The translations under genes and the position numbers were made by a program. Below, one piece after another: positions 28,289 to 36,596 of a stretch of DNA of 64,000 nucleotides. This stretch comes from Sulfurospirillum sp. UBA4058 (GTDB lineage Bacteria; Campylobacterota; Campylobacteria; Campylobacterales; Sulfurospirillaceae). The notes below the pieces were generated by a model, which did no database searches, was not told the origin of the DNA, and saw only the letters and a program-made list of their open reading frames with translations. How positions within the stretch are numbered: the stretch's first letter is position 1; each line of letters begins with the position of its first letter. The stretch covers positions 19,969 through 83,968 of the forward strand of contig DFZK01000014.1 of the NCBI GenBank assembly GCA_002382085.1, in the 5' to 3' direction.

Positions 28289-29398
28289 ATGAACGTCAAA
28301 CTCTTCACGATCCTTCTTACGACATCGTTGATGCTTTTTCACGGATGCGGCGAAAATGCAAAAGACGACAAAAATAAGGAGACAAAGTCAACCTCTGCTC
28401 CGGAAAAAACGTATACCTTGACATTGGCGACCACGTGGGCGGAACAAGTCCCTTTTTTAGGACCGGCACCTCTTACGTTAGCGCAAACCCTTGACAAAAT
28501 GTCAAACGGCCGTTTAAAAATCAAAGTCGATTCGCCCAACAAACACAAAGCACCTTTTGGGGTTATGGATATGGTCAAAGAGGGACAATACGATCTTGCG
28601 TATACGGCTTCGTACTATTACAAAGGTAAAGATTATAAGTTGGTCTTTTTTACGACCGTACCTTTCGGTATGCTCTTAAACGAACAATACGCATGGTATA
28701 ACTACGGCGGCGGTAAAGAGCTGGCGGCAAAAGTTTACGGCGAACACGGACTGATTTCGTATCCTATGGGTTCGACCGGTATACAAATGGGCGGTTGGTT
28801 TAAAAAAGAGATTAAATCTCTCGACGATCTCAAAGGTCTCAAATTTAGAATTCCGGGACAAGGCGGCGAAGTCATGGCGAAACTCGGCGTCAATGCCGTG
28901 AATACGCCTCCGGGCGAACTCTATACTTCACTAGAGCGCAACACGATCGATGCCGTAGAATGGATTAGTCCCGTTTTTGACTTTGCAATGGGCTTTCATA
29001 AATTGGCAAATTACTATTATACCGGTTGGCAAGAACCGGCAAGCGAGATTCAACTCCTTGCCAATAAAAAGAAAATCGACGCCCTCCCCGCCGACTTACG
29101 TGCCATCTTAGAATCGGCTATCAAATCGGTCGGATCGCAATTGATGGATCAAGCGACCAATGCCAATGCCGAAGCATGGGCCAATATCGCAAAAGAGTAT
29201 CCAAACGTCAAAGTACAACAATTTCCGGCGGATGTGATGGCGGCTTTGAAAAAAGCGGCACGTGAGATTGAAGACGAACAAGCGGCTAAAGATCCGGTTT
29301 TTAAAGAAATTTTAGAGTCCCAACGCGCCTATTTGGCTAAAGTACGCCCTTGGACGCTGATGGGTGAATACGGCTATCTCAAACAACTCGAACAATAA
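28289..29398 (+). CDS. TRAP-type solute-binding lipoprotein (DctP family)
   Basis: 369 residues. The signal ends in a lipobox (LMLFHGC), so the mature protein is probably lipid-anchored at Cys20, followed by a charged linker. The rest is a DctP fold: LATTWAEQVPFLGPAPLTLAQTLDKMSNGRLKI, the GLKFRIPGQGGEV helix-sheet with the Arg that pairs with a carboxylate ligand, and NAVEW-type segment NTIDAVEWISP. It would deliver an organic acid to a TRAP transporter, but no DctQ or DctM gene is adjacent. Closed by a strong terminator. Confidence 0.9.
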   Translation: MNVKLFTILLTTSLMLFHGCGENAKDDKNKETKSTSAPEKTYTLTLATTWAEQVPFLGPAPLTLAQTLDKMSNGRLKIKVDSPNKHKAPFGVMDMVKEGQYDLAYTASYYYKGKDYKLVFFTTVPFGMLLNEQYAWYNYGGGKELAAKVYGEHGLISYPMGSTGIQMGGWFKKEIKSLDDLKGLKFRIPGQGGEVMAKLGVNAVNTPPGELYTSLERNTIDAVEWISPVFDFAMGFHKLANYYYTGWQEPASEIQLLANKKKIDALPADLRAILESAIKSVGSQLMDQATNANAEAWANIAKEYPNVKVQQFPADVMAALKKAAREIEDEQAAKDPVFKEILESQRAYLAKVRPWTLMGEYGYLKQLEQ

Positions 29399-29404
29399 AA
29401 AAGT

Positions 29405-29427
29405 AGCAAGGGCGTCTTGCCCTTGCT
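29405..29427. terminator. terminator between DctP-type gene and mog
   Basis: AGCAAGGGC-GTCTT-GCCCTTGCT, a perfect 9-bp stem between two convergent genes, able to serve both strands. Confidence 0.85.
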
Positions 29428-29433
29428 TAAAAC

Positions 29434-29964
29434 TTATGCCTTTGGGCGAAACGGTTTGATAATTTCCTCATGGCATGTCAAAAACGGTCCCTCTAAAAGA
29501 TCGATGCAATAAGGCACGGCAGGGAAAACCGCATCCAAACACTCTCGAATCGATTTGGGTTTACCGGGCAGATTAATCATAAGGCTTTTACCTCGAATTC
29601 CCGCCGTTTGGCGCGATAAAATTGCCGTCGGTACGTATTTGAGGCTCACTTGACGCATCAATTCTCCAAAACCGGGCATCATTTTTTCACAGACCGCTTC
29701 GGTTGCTTCAGGCGTTACGTCTCTGAGTGCCGGACCCGTTCCTCCGGTCGTTACGATCAAACAACACCCCTCTTCATCCGCCATCTGCTTTAACGACGCT
29801 TCAATCAAAGCTTGTTCGTCGGGTATAACGCGATAGACGCTTTGCCACGGAGAGCTTAAATATTCATCGAGGGTTGCGATAATCGCTTTTCCCGAAAGGT
29901 CTTCGTAAACACCGGCACTGGCGCGATCCGATACGGTTAAAATTCCGATTTTAATTTCTGTCAT
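29434..29964 (-). CDS. mog: molybdopterin adenylyltransferase (Mog/MoaB family)
   Basis: 176 residues. ILTVSDRASAGVYEDLSG, the VTTGGTGPALRDVTPEAT motif binding molybdopterin, and INLPGKPKSI are all Mog/MoaB signatures. It adenylates molybdopterin before molybdate or tungstate insertion, needed for the many Mo-enzymes of this group. Overlaps the end of panE by 14 bases, so it belongs to the hisD-panE-mog operon. Confidence 0.93.
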   Translation of the reverse strand: MTEIKIGILTVSDRASAGVYEDLSGKAIIATLDEYLSSPWQSVYRVIPDEQALIEASLKQMADEEGCCLIVTTGGTGPALRDVTPEATEAVCEKMMPGFGELMRQVSLKYVPTAILSRQTAGIRGKSLMINLPGKPKSIRECLDAVFPAVPYCIDLLEGPFLTCHEEIIKPFRPKA

Positions 29965-30904
29965 GGTTGCGTTTCTCCGTCTTAAATTCTAAAAGCGTTG
30001 CAATCGTTTTCGTATATGCCGCATCTTCGCCGATTTGATGAAGGGCGCGAATCACGATACCGCAAATTTCATCGATTTCCAATGTTCGATGATGTTCCCA
30101 ATCGACCAACATCGAAGGTTTGATCGAGTCGAAATGCGAAATCAACTCAAACATCGCATCGACGTCTTCTTGAGAAATCTTTACATGTAAGCTTCGTGCC
30201 GCACGTGCCGTCTCTTGCATTAAGCCGTAAACCAAAGCGGAAAGTTTGGTATCGTCGAATAAAACACCCGTTTTAACTTCCAAAAGTGCGCACAACGCAT
30301 TCACGCCGTTATTGATAATCAGTTTTTTCCACAACTCTTGGCGAATATCGTATGTCGTATGCGTCGGAATGCCCGCTTCGTTGAAAGCTTTTGTCAAAGT
30401 TTCCAAAAATAACTCGTTTTCCGCCGTCGAAAACAACGTACCGACAATGGTCTCGGCTTCACCGACCGCTTCGATGCGCCCGGGGGCAATCACATGTGCG
30501 CCTATTTTACGCGTCAACGCTCCTATAACGTACTCTTCCGCAAAGTAATCGCATAAAATCACTTCGTTTTCAACACCGTTTTGCAATGAAACGATATAAG
30601 GAATTTTCACGTTTCCGCGTAATCGTTTTGCCAAAAAAATTGCGACTTCTCGCGTCGCCATCGATTTTGTCGCAAGTAAAATCGCATCGTATTCAAGCAC
30701 GTCGATAGAAGCTAAAGCCTCCATCTCTACGGCGTGAACAGGCATAGAACAAGTCAAATCGGGATGAAATACGTGTAAACCTTCGGTACGCAACGCTTCC
30801 AAATGCGCACCGCGTGCGACCAATAAAACTTCATGACCTGCGTTCAAAAGTTTTGCGGCAAAATAACTTCCGACTCCGCCCGCACCTAAAACGATAAACT
30901 TCAT
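29951..30904 (-). CDS. panE: 2-dehydropantoate 2-reductase family protein
   Basis: 317 residues from the ATG at 30904, which overlaps the hisD stop (ATGA); the frame continues upstream only as a shadow of hisD. N-terminal NAD(P) site KFIVLGAGGVGSYFAAKLL, catalytic-Lys region RQELWKKLIINNGVNALCALL, and helical C-terminal domain with PSMLVDWEHHRTLEIDEICG. Ketopantoate reductase (coenzyme A synthesis) is the most likely activity, but the family also has other ketoacid reductases. Confidence 0.88.
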   Translation of the reverse strand: MKFIVLGAGGVGSYFAAKLLNAGHEVLLVARGAHLEALRTEGLHVFHPDLTCSMPVHAVEMEALASIDVLEYDAILLATKSMATREVAIFLAKRLRGNVKIPYIVSLQNGVENEVILCDYFAEEYVIGALTRKIGAHVIAPGRIEAVGEAETIVGTLFSTAENELFLETLTKAFNEAGIPTHTTYDIRQELWKKLIINNGVNALCALLEVKTGVLFDDTKLSALVYGLMQETARAARSLHVKISQEDVDAMFELISHFDSIKPSMLVDWEHHRTLEIDEICGIVIRALHQIGEDAAYTKTIATLLEFKTEKRNHDRN

Positions 30905-32193
30905 GCGTTCAATCGAACCTTGACGCTCGCTTCGTGTGCCCCAAGACCTTCCGTTTTCGCAAGCAATGCGCACGCCTCACCGATCTCGTCGATGCCTTGT
31001 TTGCTCATACTGATGATCGAAGAGCGTTTCAAAAAGTGATCGACGCTCAAAGGCGAATAAAATTTCGCGGTTCCGCCCGTAGGAAGCGTATGATTGGGAC
31101 CGGCGATATAGTCTCCGATAGGTTCCGGCGTGTAAGCTCCCATAAAAATAGCTCCCGCATGACGAATTTTCGGTAAAAGATCAAACGGGTGAGAGGTGAC
31201 GATTTCCAAATGCTCCGGTGCAATTTGATTCATTAAAGCCACCGCTTCGTCCATATCGCGCGTAAGAATAATCGCACCCCGCTCTTTAATCGACACCTCC
31301 GCAATCGCTTTTCTCTGCAACGTTTTGAGCCAAACATCAATCTCGTCGCGCGTTTTTTCCGCAATTTCGGACGATGGCGTAATCAAAATAGAACTTGCCA
31401 TTTCGTCGTGTTCCGCTTGCGAGAGCAAATCGATCGCTAAATGGTTTGCATTTGCGCTCTCATCGGCTAAAATGCCGATTTCGCTCGGACCTGCGATCAT
31501 ATCGATATTCACTTCGCCGAACACCATTTTCTTTGCCGTAGCAACGAAAATATTGCCAGGTCCCGTAATAACGTCGACTTTAGGAATACTTTGCGTGCCG
31601 TACGCCATCGCACCGATCGCACTTGCTCCGCCGACTTTATACGCTTTTTGGATTTTGCATAAGTGCATCGCCGCTAACAATAAAGGATTCAACTCGTTAT
31701 GAGGAGCCGGCGTACAGACGACGATTTCTTTGACGCCGGCGACAATAGCGGGAACGGCATTCATCAGTAAACTGCTCGGGTATGCCGCTTTACCGCCGGG
31801 GATATAAAGTCCCGCACGATCCATCGGTGTTACCTTTTGCCCCAAAACCGTTCCGTTATCTTCAAAATCAAGCCAAGATTTGGGCATGAGTTTCTCGTGG
31901 TACGTGTAAATACGTCGATACGCAAGCTCCAACGCTTTTTTCAACGGCGCGTCCAATGCATCGTACGCATCTTTCATTCGCTCAGGCGTAACGCATAAAG
32001 CTTCGTCGTTTTCGACATGCCATTGATCGAACTTTTCGATATGCCGTTTCAGTGCATCGTTGCCTTCGGTTTTGATTTCGTTCAAAATGCCTCCGACGAT
32101 TTTAGAGACATTTTCCATATCCATATGCCCGCGGCGTAAAAGTTCGTCAAAATGCGCTTGAAAATCTTTCTGTTCGGTTTTTAAAAATTGCAT
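30901..32193 (-). CDS. hisD: histidinol dehydrogenase
   Basis: Last two oxidation steps of histidine synthesis. The ATG at 32193 is chosen (GAGGAT upstream) giving 430 residues; a TTG six codons earlier lacks a site. Motifs: PGGKAAYPSSLLMNAVPA, VDVITGPGNIFVATAKK, DMIAGPSEIGILAD, LLSQAEHDEMASS, APEHLEI and AGPNHTLPTGGTA with Zn and catalytic residues. Upstream gene of panE and mog; no other his genes are near. Confidence 0.96.
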   Translation of the reverse strand: MQFLKTEQKDFQAHFDELLRRGHMDMENVSKIVGGILNEIKTEGNDALKRHIEKFDQWHVENDEALCVTPERMKDAYDALDAPLKKALELAYRRIYTYHEKLMPKSWLDFEDNGTVLGQKVTPMDRAGLYIPGGKAAYPSSLLMNAVPAIVAGVKEIVVCTPAPHNELNPLLLAAMHLCKIQKAYKVGGASAIGAMAYGTQSIPKVDVITGPGNIFVATAKKMVFGEVNIDMIAGPSEIGILADESANANHLAIDLLSQAEHDEMASSILITPSSEIAEKTRDEIDVWLKTLQRKAIAEVSIKERGAIILTRDMDEAVALMNQIAPEHLEIVTSHPFDLLPKIRHAGAIFMGAYTPEPIGDYIAGPNHTLPTGGTAKFYSPLSVDHFLKRSSIISMSKQGIDEIGEACALLAKTEGLGAHEASVKVRLNA

Positions 32194-32291
32194 GATCGTA
32201 TCCTCGTTCAAATTCCATACTCAATACTAAACTCTTTGATAAACCTTAAGCTTAAAATCGGCACTCTGTAAGGCTTATAAAAGAGCTTTTA

Positions 32292-33170
32292 TTATAGCAT
32301 ATTTGCTTGACGCTCATACCTAGCCAACATCGAAGCATTGCCTAAAAGTCCACCTTGATGCACATAAATCGGTGTTCCTTGAAGAACGTCTAGATGCTCC
32401 GTGAGAACTTTCCACCCCACGGGATCATAGACCAGATCGAACGTAACACCCGTTTCCGCCTGCACGTTTTTCCAAACCTCGAAAAGTTCGCGATAAAGCT
32501 TCCCGTAACGATATTTTCGATGTGCTTCTAAAATCGTCGGATAGACAAGTGCATTGGGTTCAATGACTTCCCATTGTCGCCTCAGATACGCGCTATCGCC
32601 CACGGTTGCACAGGTATAAACCTTAAAAGGCAAGTGTTTTTGCAAAAAAAGTGCCGTCGTTCCCGTACCGGAGGGTAAAAAAAGATAGGGATTTTCGACA
32701 TGTTCTCTCTCAACGTCGTTCAATAACTCCCGCGCTAAAAGAGAAACGCCCTCTTCCGCCTCTTTTTGGCTTCCACCCTCGTTGACATGTAAGGTATGTG
32801 AATCCAAAAAAGCGTCTAGAGCGACCTCACGGGCGGGCGACTCAAAAATTCGCATACCGTTTTCAAGGGCTTTGGCGTAATTACCGATGGGATTTTGTTT
32901 TAAAAACGACGAAATGTGATCGCAAACGTAGATAAATTCCCATCCTCTTTTCCGTGCCAAAACGGAGAGTGAATACATGGCATTGGATTGATTGGAGCCG
33001 GAACTTACGACACGCTTGATATGCGGAAATTCCCGCACTAAAAAAGCATAAAATTTACGTGCCTTATTGCCGGAAAAATCGACGTCTAAAAGATCGTCGC
33101 GTTTGAAATAGATACGTCGATTTTGAAAAATTTTTTCTTCAAATAAGGAAGGTTGAAAAGTGACTATCAT
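32292..33170 (-). CDS. PLP-dependent ACC deaminase / D-cysteine desulfhydrase-like protein
   Basis: 292 residues from ATG 33170 (a TTG one codon earlier also in frame). Tryptophan synthase beta fold: KRDDLLDVDFSGNKARKFY with the PLP Lys, SSGSNQSNAMYSLSVLARKRG, and LPSGTGTTALFLQ phosphate loop, then HQGGLLGN near the end. Commonly annotated as 1-aminocyclopropane-1-carboxylate deaminase; in bacteria many such proteins act as D-cysteine desulfhydrases. Substrate undetermined. Confidence 0.82.
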   Translation of the reverse strand: MIVTFQPSLFEEKIFQNRRIYFKRDDLLDVDFSGNKARKFYAFLVREFPHIKRVVSSGSNQSNAMYSLSVLARKRGWEFIYVCDHISSFLKQNPIGNYAKALENGMRIFESPAREVALDAFLDSHTLHVNEGGSQKEAEEGVSLLARELLNDVEREHVENPYLFLPSGTGTTALFLQKHLPFKVYTCATVGDSAYLRRQWEVIEPNALVYPTILEAHRKYRYGKLYRELFEVWKNVQAETGVTFDLVYDPVGWKVLTEHLDVLQGTPIYVHQGGLLGNASMLARYERQANML

Positions 33171-33177
33171 CAAAGAT

Positions 33178-33199
33178 CAAGACCCCTTTCGAGGTCTTG
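33178..33199 (-). terminator. hairpin between fba and the PLP enzyme gene
   Basis: CAAGACC / GGTCTTG stem in the 33-base gap after the fba stop and just before the next start on the same strand. Lacking a T-run, it may be a weak terminator or an mRNA-processing or attenuation structure. Confidence 0.45.
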
Positions 33200-33203
33200 C
33201 GAT

Positions 33204-34280
33204 TTACAGACGATTCATACAATTAAGTGCGTCGAAAGCTTGAAGCAATCGGGATTTAAGTGCTTCTTCACCCGAACGTAACCATTTACGAGGATCGTAG
33301 TATTTTTTATTGGGTTTGTCGTCGCCTTCGGGATTGCCGATTTGACCTTGAAGGTACGGAGCGTATTTTTCGGCATACTCTTTTACGCCTTCCCAAAACG
33401 CCCATTGCGTATCGGTGTCGATGTTCATTTTAATCACGCCGTAACCGACCGCCTCGCGAATATCCGAAAGCTCGCTACCGCTACCGCCGTGAAAGACGAA
33501 ATTAACGGGTTTTGATTCCGTCGCAAATTTTGTTTCGATGTATTTTTGAGAATTATCTAAAATTTTCGGCGTTAAATGAACGTTGCCCGGCTTGTAAACG
33601 CCGTGAACATTTCCAAACGATGCGGCAACGGTAAAATGAGGGCTAATTTTCATCAACGTTTCGTACGCATATGCTACGTCTTGCGGTTGCGTGTAAAGTG
33701 CCGAATTATCAAGCCCCGTATTGTCGACGCCGTCTTCTTCGCCGCCCGTACATCCAAGTTCAAGTTCAAGCGTCATACCGATTTTACTCATACGCGTCAA
33801 ATATTCTGCACACGTTTTGACGTTTTGCTCCAACGGTTCTTCCGAAAGATCTAACATGTGAGAACTAAAAAGCGGTTTACCCGTTTGTGCAAAATGCGCT
33901 TCACTTGCCTTTAAAAGCTCATCGATCCACGGTAAAAGTTTACGCGCGGCATGGTCGGTATGCAAAATCACCGCAACACCGTATGCCTCGGCTAAAGTAT
34001 GGACATGCAACGCTCCGCTGATCGCACCCAACACTCCGGCTTGCAAACCGCTAACGCCCTTGCCCGCATAAAACTCGGCACCGCCGTTGGAAAATTGAAT
34101 AATCACCGGAGAATTCGCCGCTTTTGCCGCTTCTAAGACGGCATTGATCGAATCGGTTCCTACAACGTTAACCGCAGGAATAGCGTATGCATTCGCTTTT
34201 GCGATCGCAAACACTTTTTGTACGTCTTCACCCGTGACGACACCCGGTTTTACAAAATCAAAAATTTTTGCATTCAGCAT
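33204..34280 (-). CDS. fba: class II fructose-bisphosphate aldolase
   Basis: 358 residues, the long class IIA form. Zn-binding His in LHTDHAARKL, ELELGCTGGEEDGVDN, ASFGNVHGVYKPGNV and VFHGGSGSELSDI are typical, as are NIDTDTQWAFWEGV and the RKWLRSGE tail. Cleaves or forms fructose-1,6-bisphosphate; in this phylum it serves mainly gluconeogenesis. Downstream of peb4 as in C. jejuni, but separated by a structured repeat region. Confidence 0.96.
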   Translation of the reverse strand: MLNAKIFDFVKPGVVTGEDVQKVFAIAKANAYAIPAVNVVGTDSINAVLEAAKAANSPVIIQFSNGGAEFYAGKGVSGLQAGVLGAISGALHVHTLAEAYGVAVILHTDHAARKLLPWIDELLKASEAHFAQTGKPLFSSHMLDLSEEPLEQNVKTCAEYLTRMSKIGMTLELELGCTGGEEDGVDNTGLDNSALYTQPQDVAYAYETLMKISPHFTVAASFGNVHGVYKPGNVHLTPKILDNSQKYIETKFATESKPVNFVFHGGSGSELSDIREAVGYGVIKMNIDTDTQWAFWEGVKEYAEKYAPYLQGQIGNPEGDDKPNKKYYDPRKWLRSGEEALKSRLLQAFDALNCMNRL

Positions 34281-34300
34281 AAAACGCCTTTGTTTTTAAT

Positions 34301-34333
34301 TTTTACACGCCTTGCGGGCAAAGCCCGAAAGGC
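34301..34333 (-). repeat. 33-bp direct repeat, copy A (structured peb4-fba spacer)
   Basis: Begins TTTTACACGCCTTGCGGGCA and ends AAGCCCGAAAGGC; identical to copy B at 34407-34439. Contains GCGGGC-AAA-GCCCG, which folds as a small hairpin. Between the copies lies another hairpin, GCCTC-TTGC-GAGGC, near 34358. Confidence 0.8.
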
Positions 34334-34406
34334 TACGCTTCGCTTTGACTAAAGCTTGCCTCTTGCGAGGCAGAAAAGCCTTATCTAAATTTGAACTTCT
34401 TTTACT

Positions 34407-34439
34407 TTTTACACGCCTTGCGGGCAAAGCCCGAAAGGC
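34407..34439 (-). terminator. 33-bp direct repeat, copy B, forming a terminator-like hairpin after peb4
   Basis: Same 33 bases as copy A, extended to ACACGCCTT ... AAGGCGTGT (34411-34443) so that the whole copy folds into a long stem directly after the peb4 stop, followed on the minus strand by AAAAAGTAAAAG. Likely ends peb4 transcription; copy A would be a second attenuating structure. Confidence 0.6.
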
Positions 34440-34450
34440 GTGTTATCGGA

Positions 34451-35263
34451 CTATTTAGTCGTTACTTTAGCACTTTGGCGTAATTTTTTTGCTTTTTCGG
34501 AAACTTGAACACGGAATTTTTCCATTTTCAAACCGTTTTCAATATTCGCTTTAACCGTTTCAAACGTTGCTTTTTCAGCCGCTTTCGTATCTTCGACTAA
34601 AATAACATGGTATCCGAATTGCGTTTGAACGGGAACTTTCGTAATTTCGCCTTTTTTAAGCGCAAACGCTGCATCCGCGAAAGGTTTTACCATTTGATTT
34701 GCCGCAAACCAACCGAGATCGCCGCCGCCTTGACCGCTAGGACCCGTTGATTTTGTGGTCGCAAGTTCGGTAAATTTGTCGACAAGTTTTTGACCGGAAA
34801 GACCGTCGAGTTGTTTGATAACGTCTTTGGCTTCTTCTTCCGTTTTAACGAGGACATGTCGTGCTTTTACGGTTGCCGGTTGCATAAATTTATCGGCATT
34901 TTTATCGTAATAGTCTTTAACCTCTTGAGGGCTTACTTTAACGCCGTCAAAGATTTTTTTCATCCAAACTTCAAGGGCGAGATCGCTCTTAATGCGTTTA
35001 AGAGCTTCAGCATAATCTTTGTCTTTTTCTACGCCGCTTTTCATCGCTTCGGCAGTTAACAATTTACGCTCGATTGCTTGCTCAACGATTTTTTGTTTTG
35101 CATCTTCAGGGAGCGTTTCATATTTTGCGCCTTGCATTGCGCGCATTAACACCGCGATATCTTGATCCGTTACGTCTTCACCGTTAACGGTTGCGAAAAC
35201 CGTCGCATTTAAACTCACGCCAAGTACTGCCGCGGCAATACTACTTAGAATAATTTTTTTCAC
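34451..35263 (-). CDS. peb4: periplasmic PpiC-type peptidyl-prolyl isomerase (PEB4-like)
   Basis: 270 residues with a signal peptide (KKIILSSIAAAVLGVSLNA), a SurA-like N-terminal helical region (about 22-120) and a parvulin domain (about 125-225: KARHVLVKTEEEAKDVIKQL, GGDLGWFAANQMVKPFADAAF, TQFGYHVILVED), then a C-terminal helix. Homologue of C. jejuni PEB4/Cbf2, a periplasmic chaperone for outer membrane proteins. Gene order with fba and nth is conserved. Confidence 0.92.
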   Translation of the reverse strand: MKKIILSSIAAAVLGVSLNATVFATVNGEDVTDQDIAVLMRAMQGAKYETLPEDAKQKIVEQAIERKLLTAEAMKSGVEKDKDYAEALKRIKSDLALEVWMKKIFDGVKVSPQEVKDYYDKNADKFMQPATVKARHVLVKTEEEAKDVIKQLDGLSGQKLVDKFTELATTKSTGPSGQGGGDLGWFAANQMVKPFADAAFALKKGEITKVPVQTQFGYHVILVEDTKAAEKATFETVKANIENGLKMEKFRVQVSEKAKKLRQSAKVTTK

Positions 35264-35388
35264 TCAAGTCCTTTAAGAAAGTTATTGTGGAATTCTATCT
35301 AAAATGATATTACGATTTCTTAAATAAAGTGTTAATTTCAAGGATTAGCGGTATAATTTTTTCAAAAAGAATCAAGGTTTAGGAAATT

Positions 35389-36033
35389 ATGAAAAAAGCC
35401 GCCGTTAAAGAGGTTCAAGCGATTAAAGCCTTTTTTTTAGAGCACTATGCGCAAGCCGTGACGGAATTACGCTATCACTCGTTGTACGAACTTTTAGTTT
35501 GCGTTATGCTCTCCGCACAATGTACCGACAAACGCGTCAATATCATTACGCCGGAGCTGTTCAAGCATTATCCCGACGTTCACGCTTTGGCACTCGCCGA
35601 TCTCGAAAACGTTAAGGAGCTTATTCGTTCATGTTCGTTTTTTAACAATAAAGCGCAAAACCTCATCAAGATGGCGCAAACCGTTGTGCAAACATACAAC
35701 GGAGAGATTCCGCTTGATGAAACGCGTTTAATGACGTTAGCCGGAGTCGGACAAAAGACGGCGCACGTCGTTATGATCGAATACGCCAAAGCAAACTTAA
35801 TGGCCGTCGATACGCACGTGTTTCGTGTTGCGCACCGATTGGGGCTCTCCAACGCTAAAACGGCCGTTAAAACCGAAGAAGAACTCACCAAACTTTTTAA
35901 GAACGATTTGGATACGCTCCATCAAGCAATGGTTCTGTTCGGCAGATACCATTGCAAAGCGATCAAACCGCTTTGCAATACCTGCCTTTTGAAGATTTAC
36001 TGCAAAAGTAACGAAGGGTTTAAAGCCACTTAG
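35389..36033 (+). CDS. nth: endonuclease III
   Basis: 214 residues, a DNA glycosylase/AP lyase for oxidised pyrimidines. LLVCVMLSAQCTDKRVN at the start, helix-hairpin-helix LAGVGQKTAHVV with catalytic Lys, VDTHVFRVAHRLGL with catalytic Asp, and the [4Fe-4S] cysteines C-x6-C-x2-C-x5-C near the end (CKAIKPLCNTCLLKIYC). Divergent from peb4; its 3' end overlaps the convergent thioredoxin-like gene by four bases. Confidence 0.97.
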   Translation: MKKAAVKEVQAIKAFFLEHYAQAVTELRYHSLYELLVCVMLSAQCTDKRVNIITPELFKHYPDVHALALADLENVKELIRSCSFFNNKAQNLIKMAQTVVQTYNGEIPLDETRLMTLAGVGQKTAHVVMIEYAKANLMAVDTHVFRVAHRLGLSNAKTAVKTEEELTKLFKNDLDTLHQAMVLFGRYHCKAIKPLCNTCLLKIYCKSNEGFKAT

Positions 36034-36593
36034 CCCGTAACCGTGTCGATCCATTTGATCGAACATCCCATAGAAGGGTGTTGAACCTTGGGGGCTTCTT
36101 GTTTACTGAAAAGCAACATAATCGCTTCGCGTAATTCCTCTTCTTTGACGGCGGATTCGTCGCGCCAATTATCATCGATACGTCCGTGGTAATAGAGTTT
36201 TTGTTCGGCATCGAATAAAAAGATATCGGGTGTACATGTCGCACCCAAACTTTGAGCGACTTCTTGCTTTTCGTCAATCAAATACGGGAAAAAGATGCCC
36301 ATTTCGGCAATTTTATCGCGCATATGTGCCGGCGAATCTTCCGGATAATTGGGGTGAATGTTCGGATTGATCGCAACGGTCGTAATATCTAATTTTTTCG
36401 CAAACTCCGCAACGGCGACGAAACGTTTCCATACCGCGTTGGCGTAAGGACAGTGATTGCACATGACCGCTAGCAAAAAACCGCCTTTACCGAAGAGCGT
36501 TTTACTACTCAACCCGTTTCCGTCGGGATCTTCAAGACTGAAATGTTTAAGCGGCGTACCCAAAGGAATGGGAGCCGATTGAATCAATGCCAT
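36030..36593 (-). CDS. thioredoxin-fold protein (AhpC/TSA-related)
   Basis: 187 residues, no signal peptide. FLLAVMCNHCPYANAVW contains a C-x2-C site (CNHC) in the position of thioredoxin's WCGPC, and GATCTPDIFLFDAEQKLYY the cis-Pro loop. Resembles a widespread cytosolic family often found as 'thioredoxin family protein'. The partner is unknown. Three bases downstream of the dipeptidase gene on the same strand. Confidence 0.85.
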   Translation of the reverse strand: MALIQSAPIPLGTPLKHFSLEDPDGNGLSSKTLFGKGGFLLAVMCNHCPYANAVWKRFVAVAEFAKKLDITTVAINPNIHPNYPEDSPAHMRDKIAEMGIFFPYLIDEKQEVAQSLGATCTPDIFLFDAEQKLYYHGRIDDNWRDESAVKEEELREAIMLLFSKQEAPKVQHPSMGCSIKWIDTVTG

Positions 36594-36596
36594 GCG

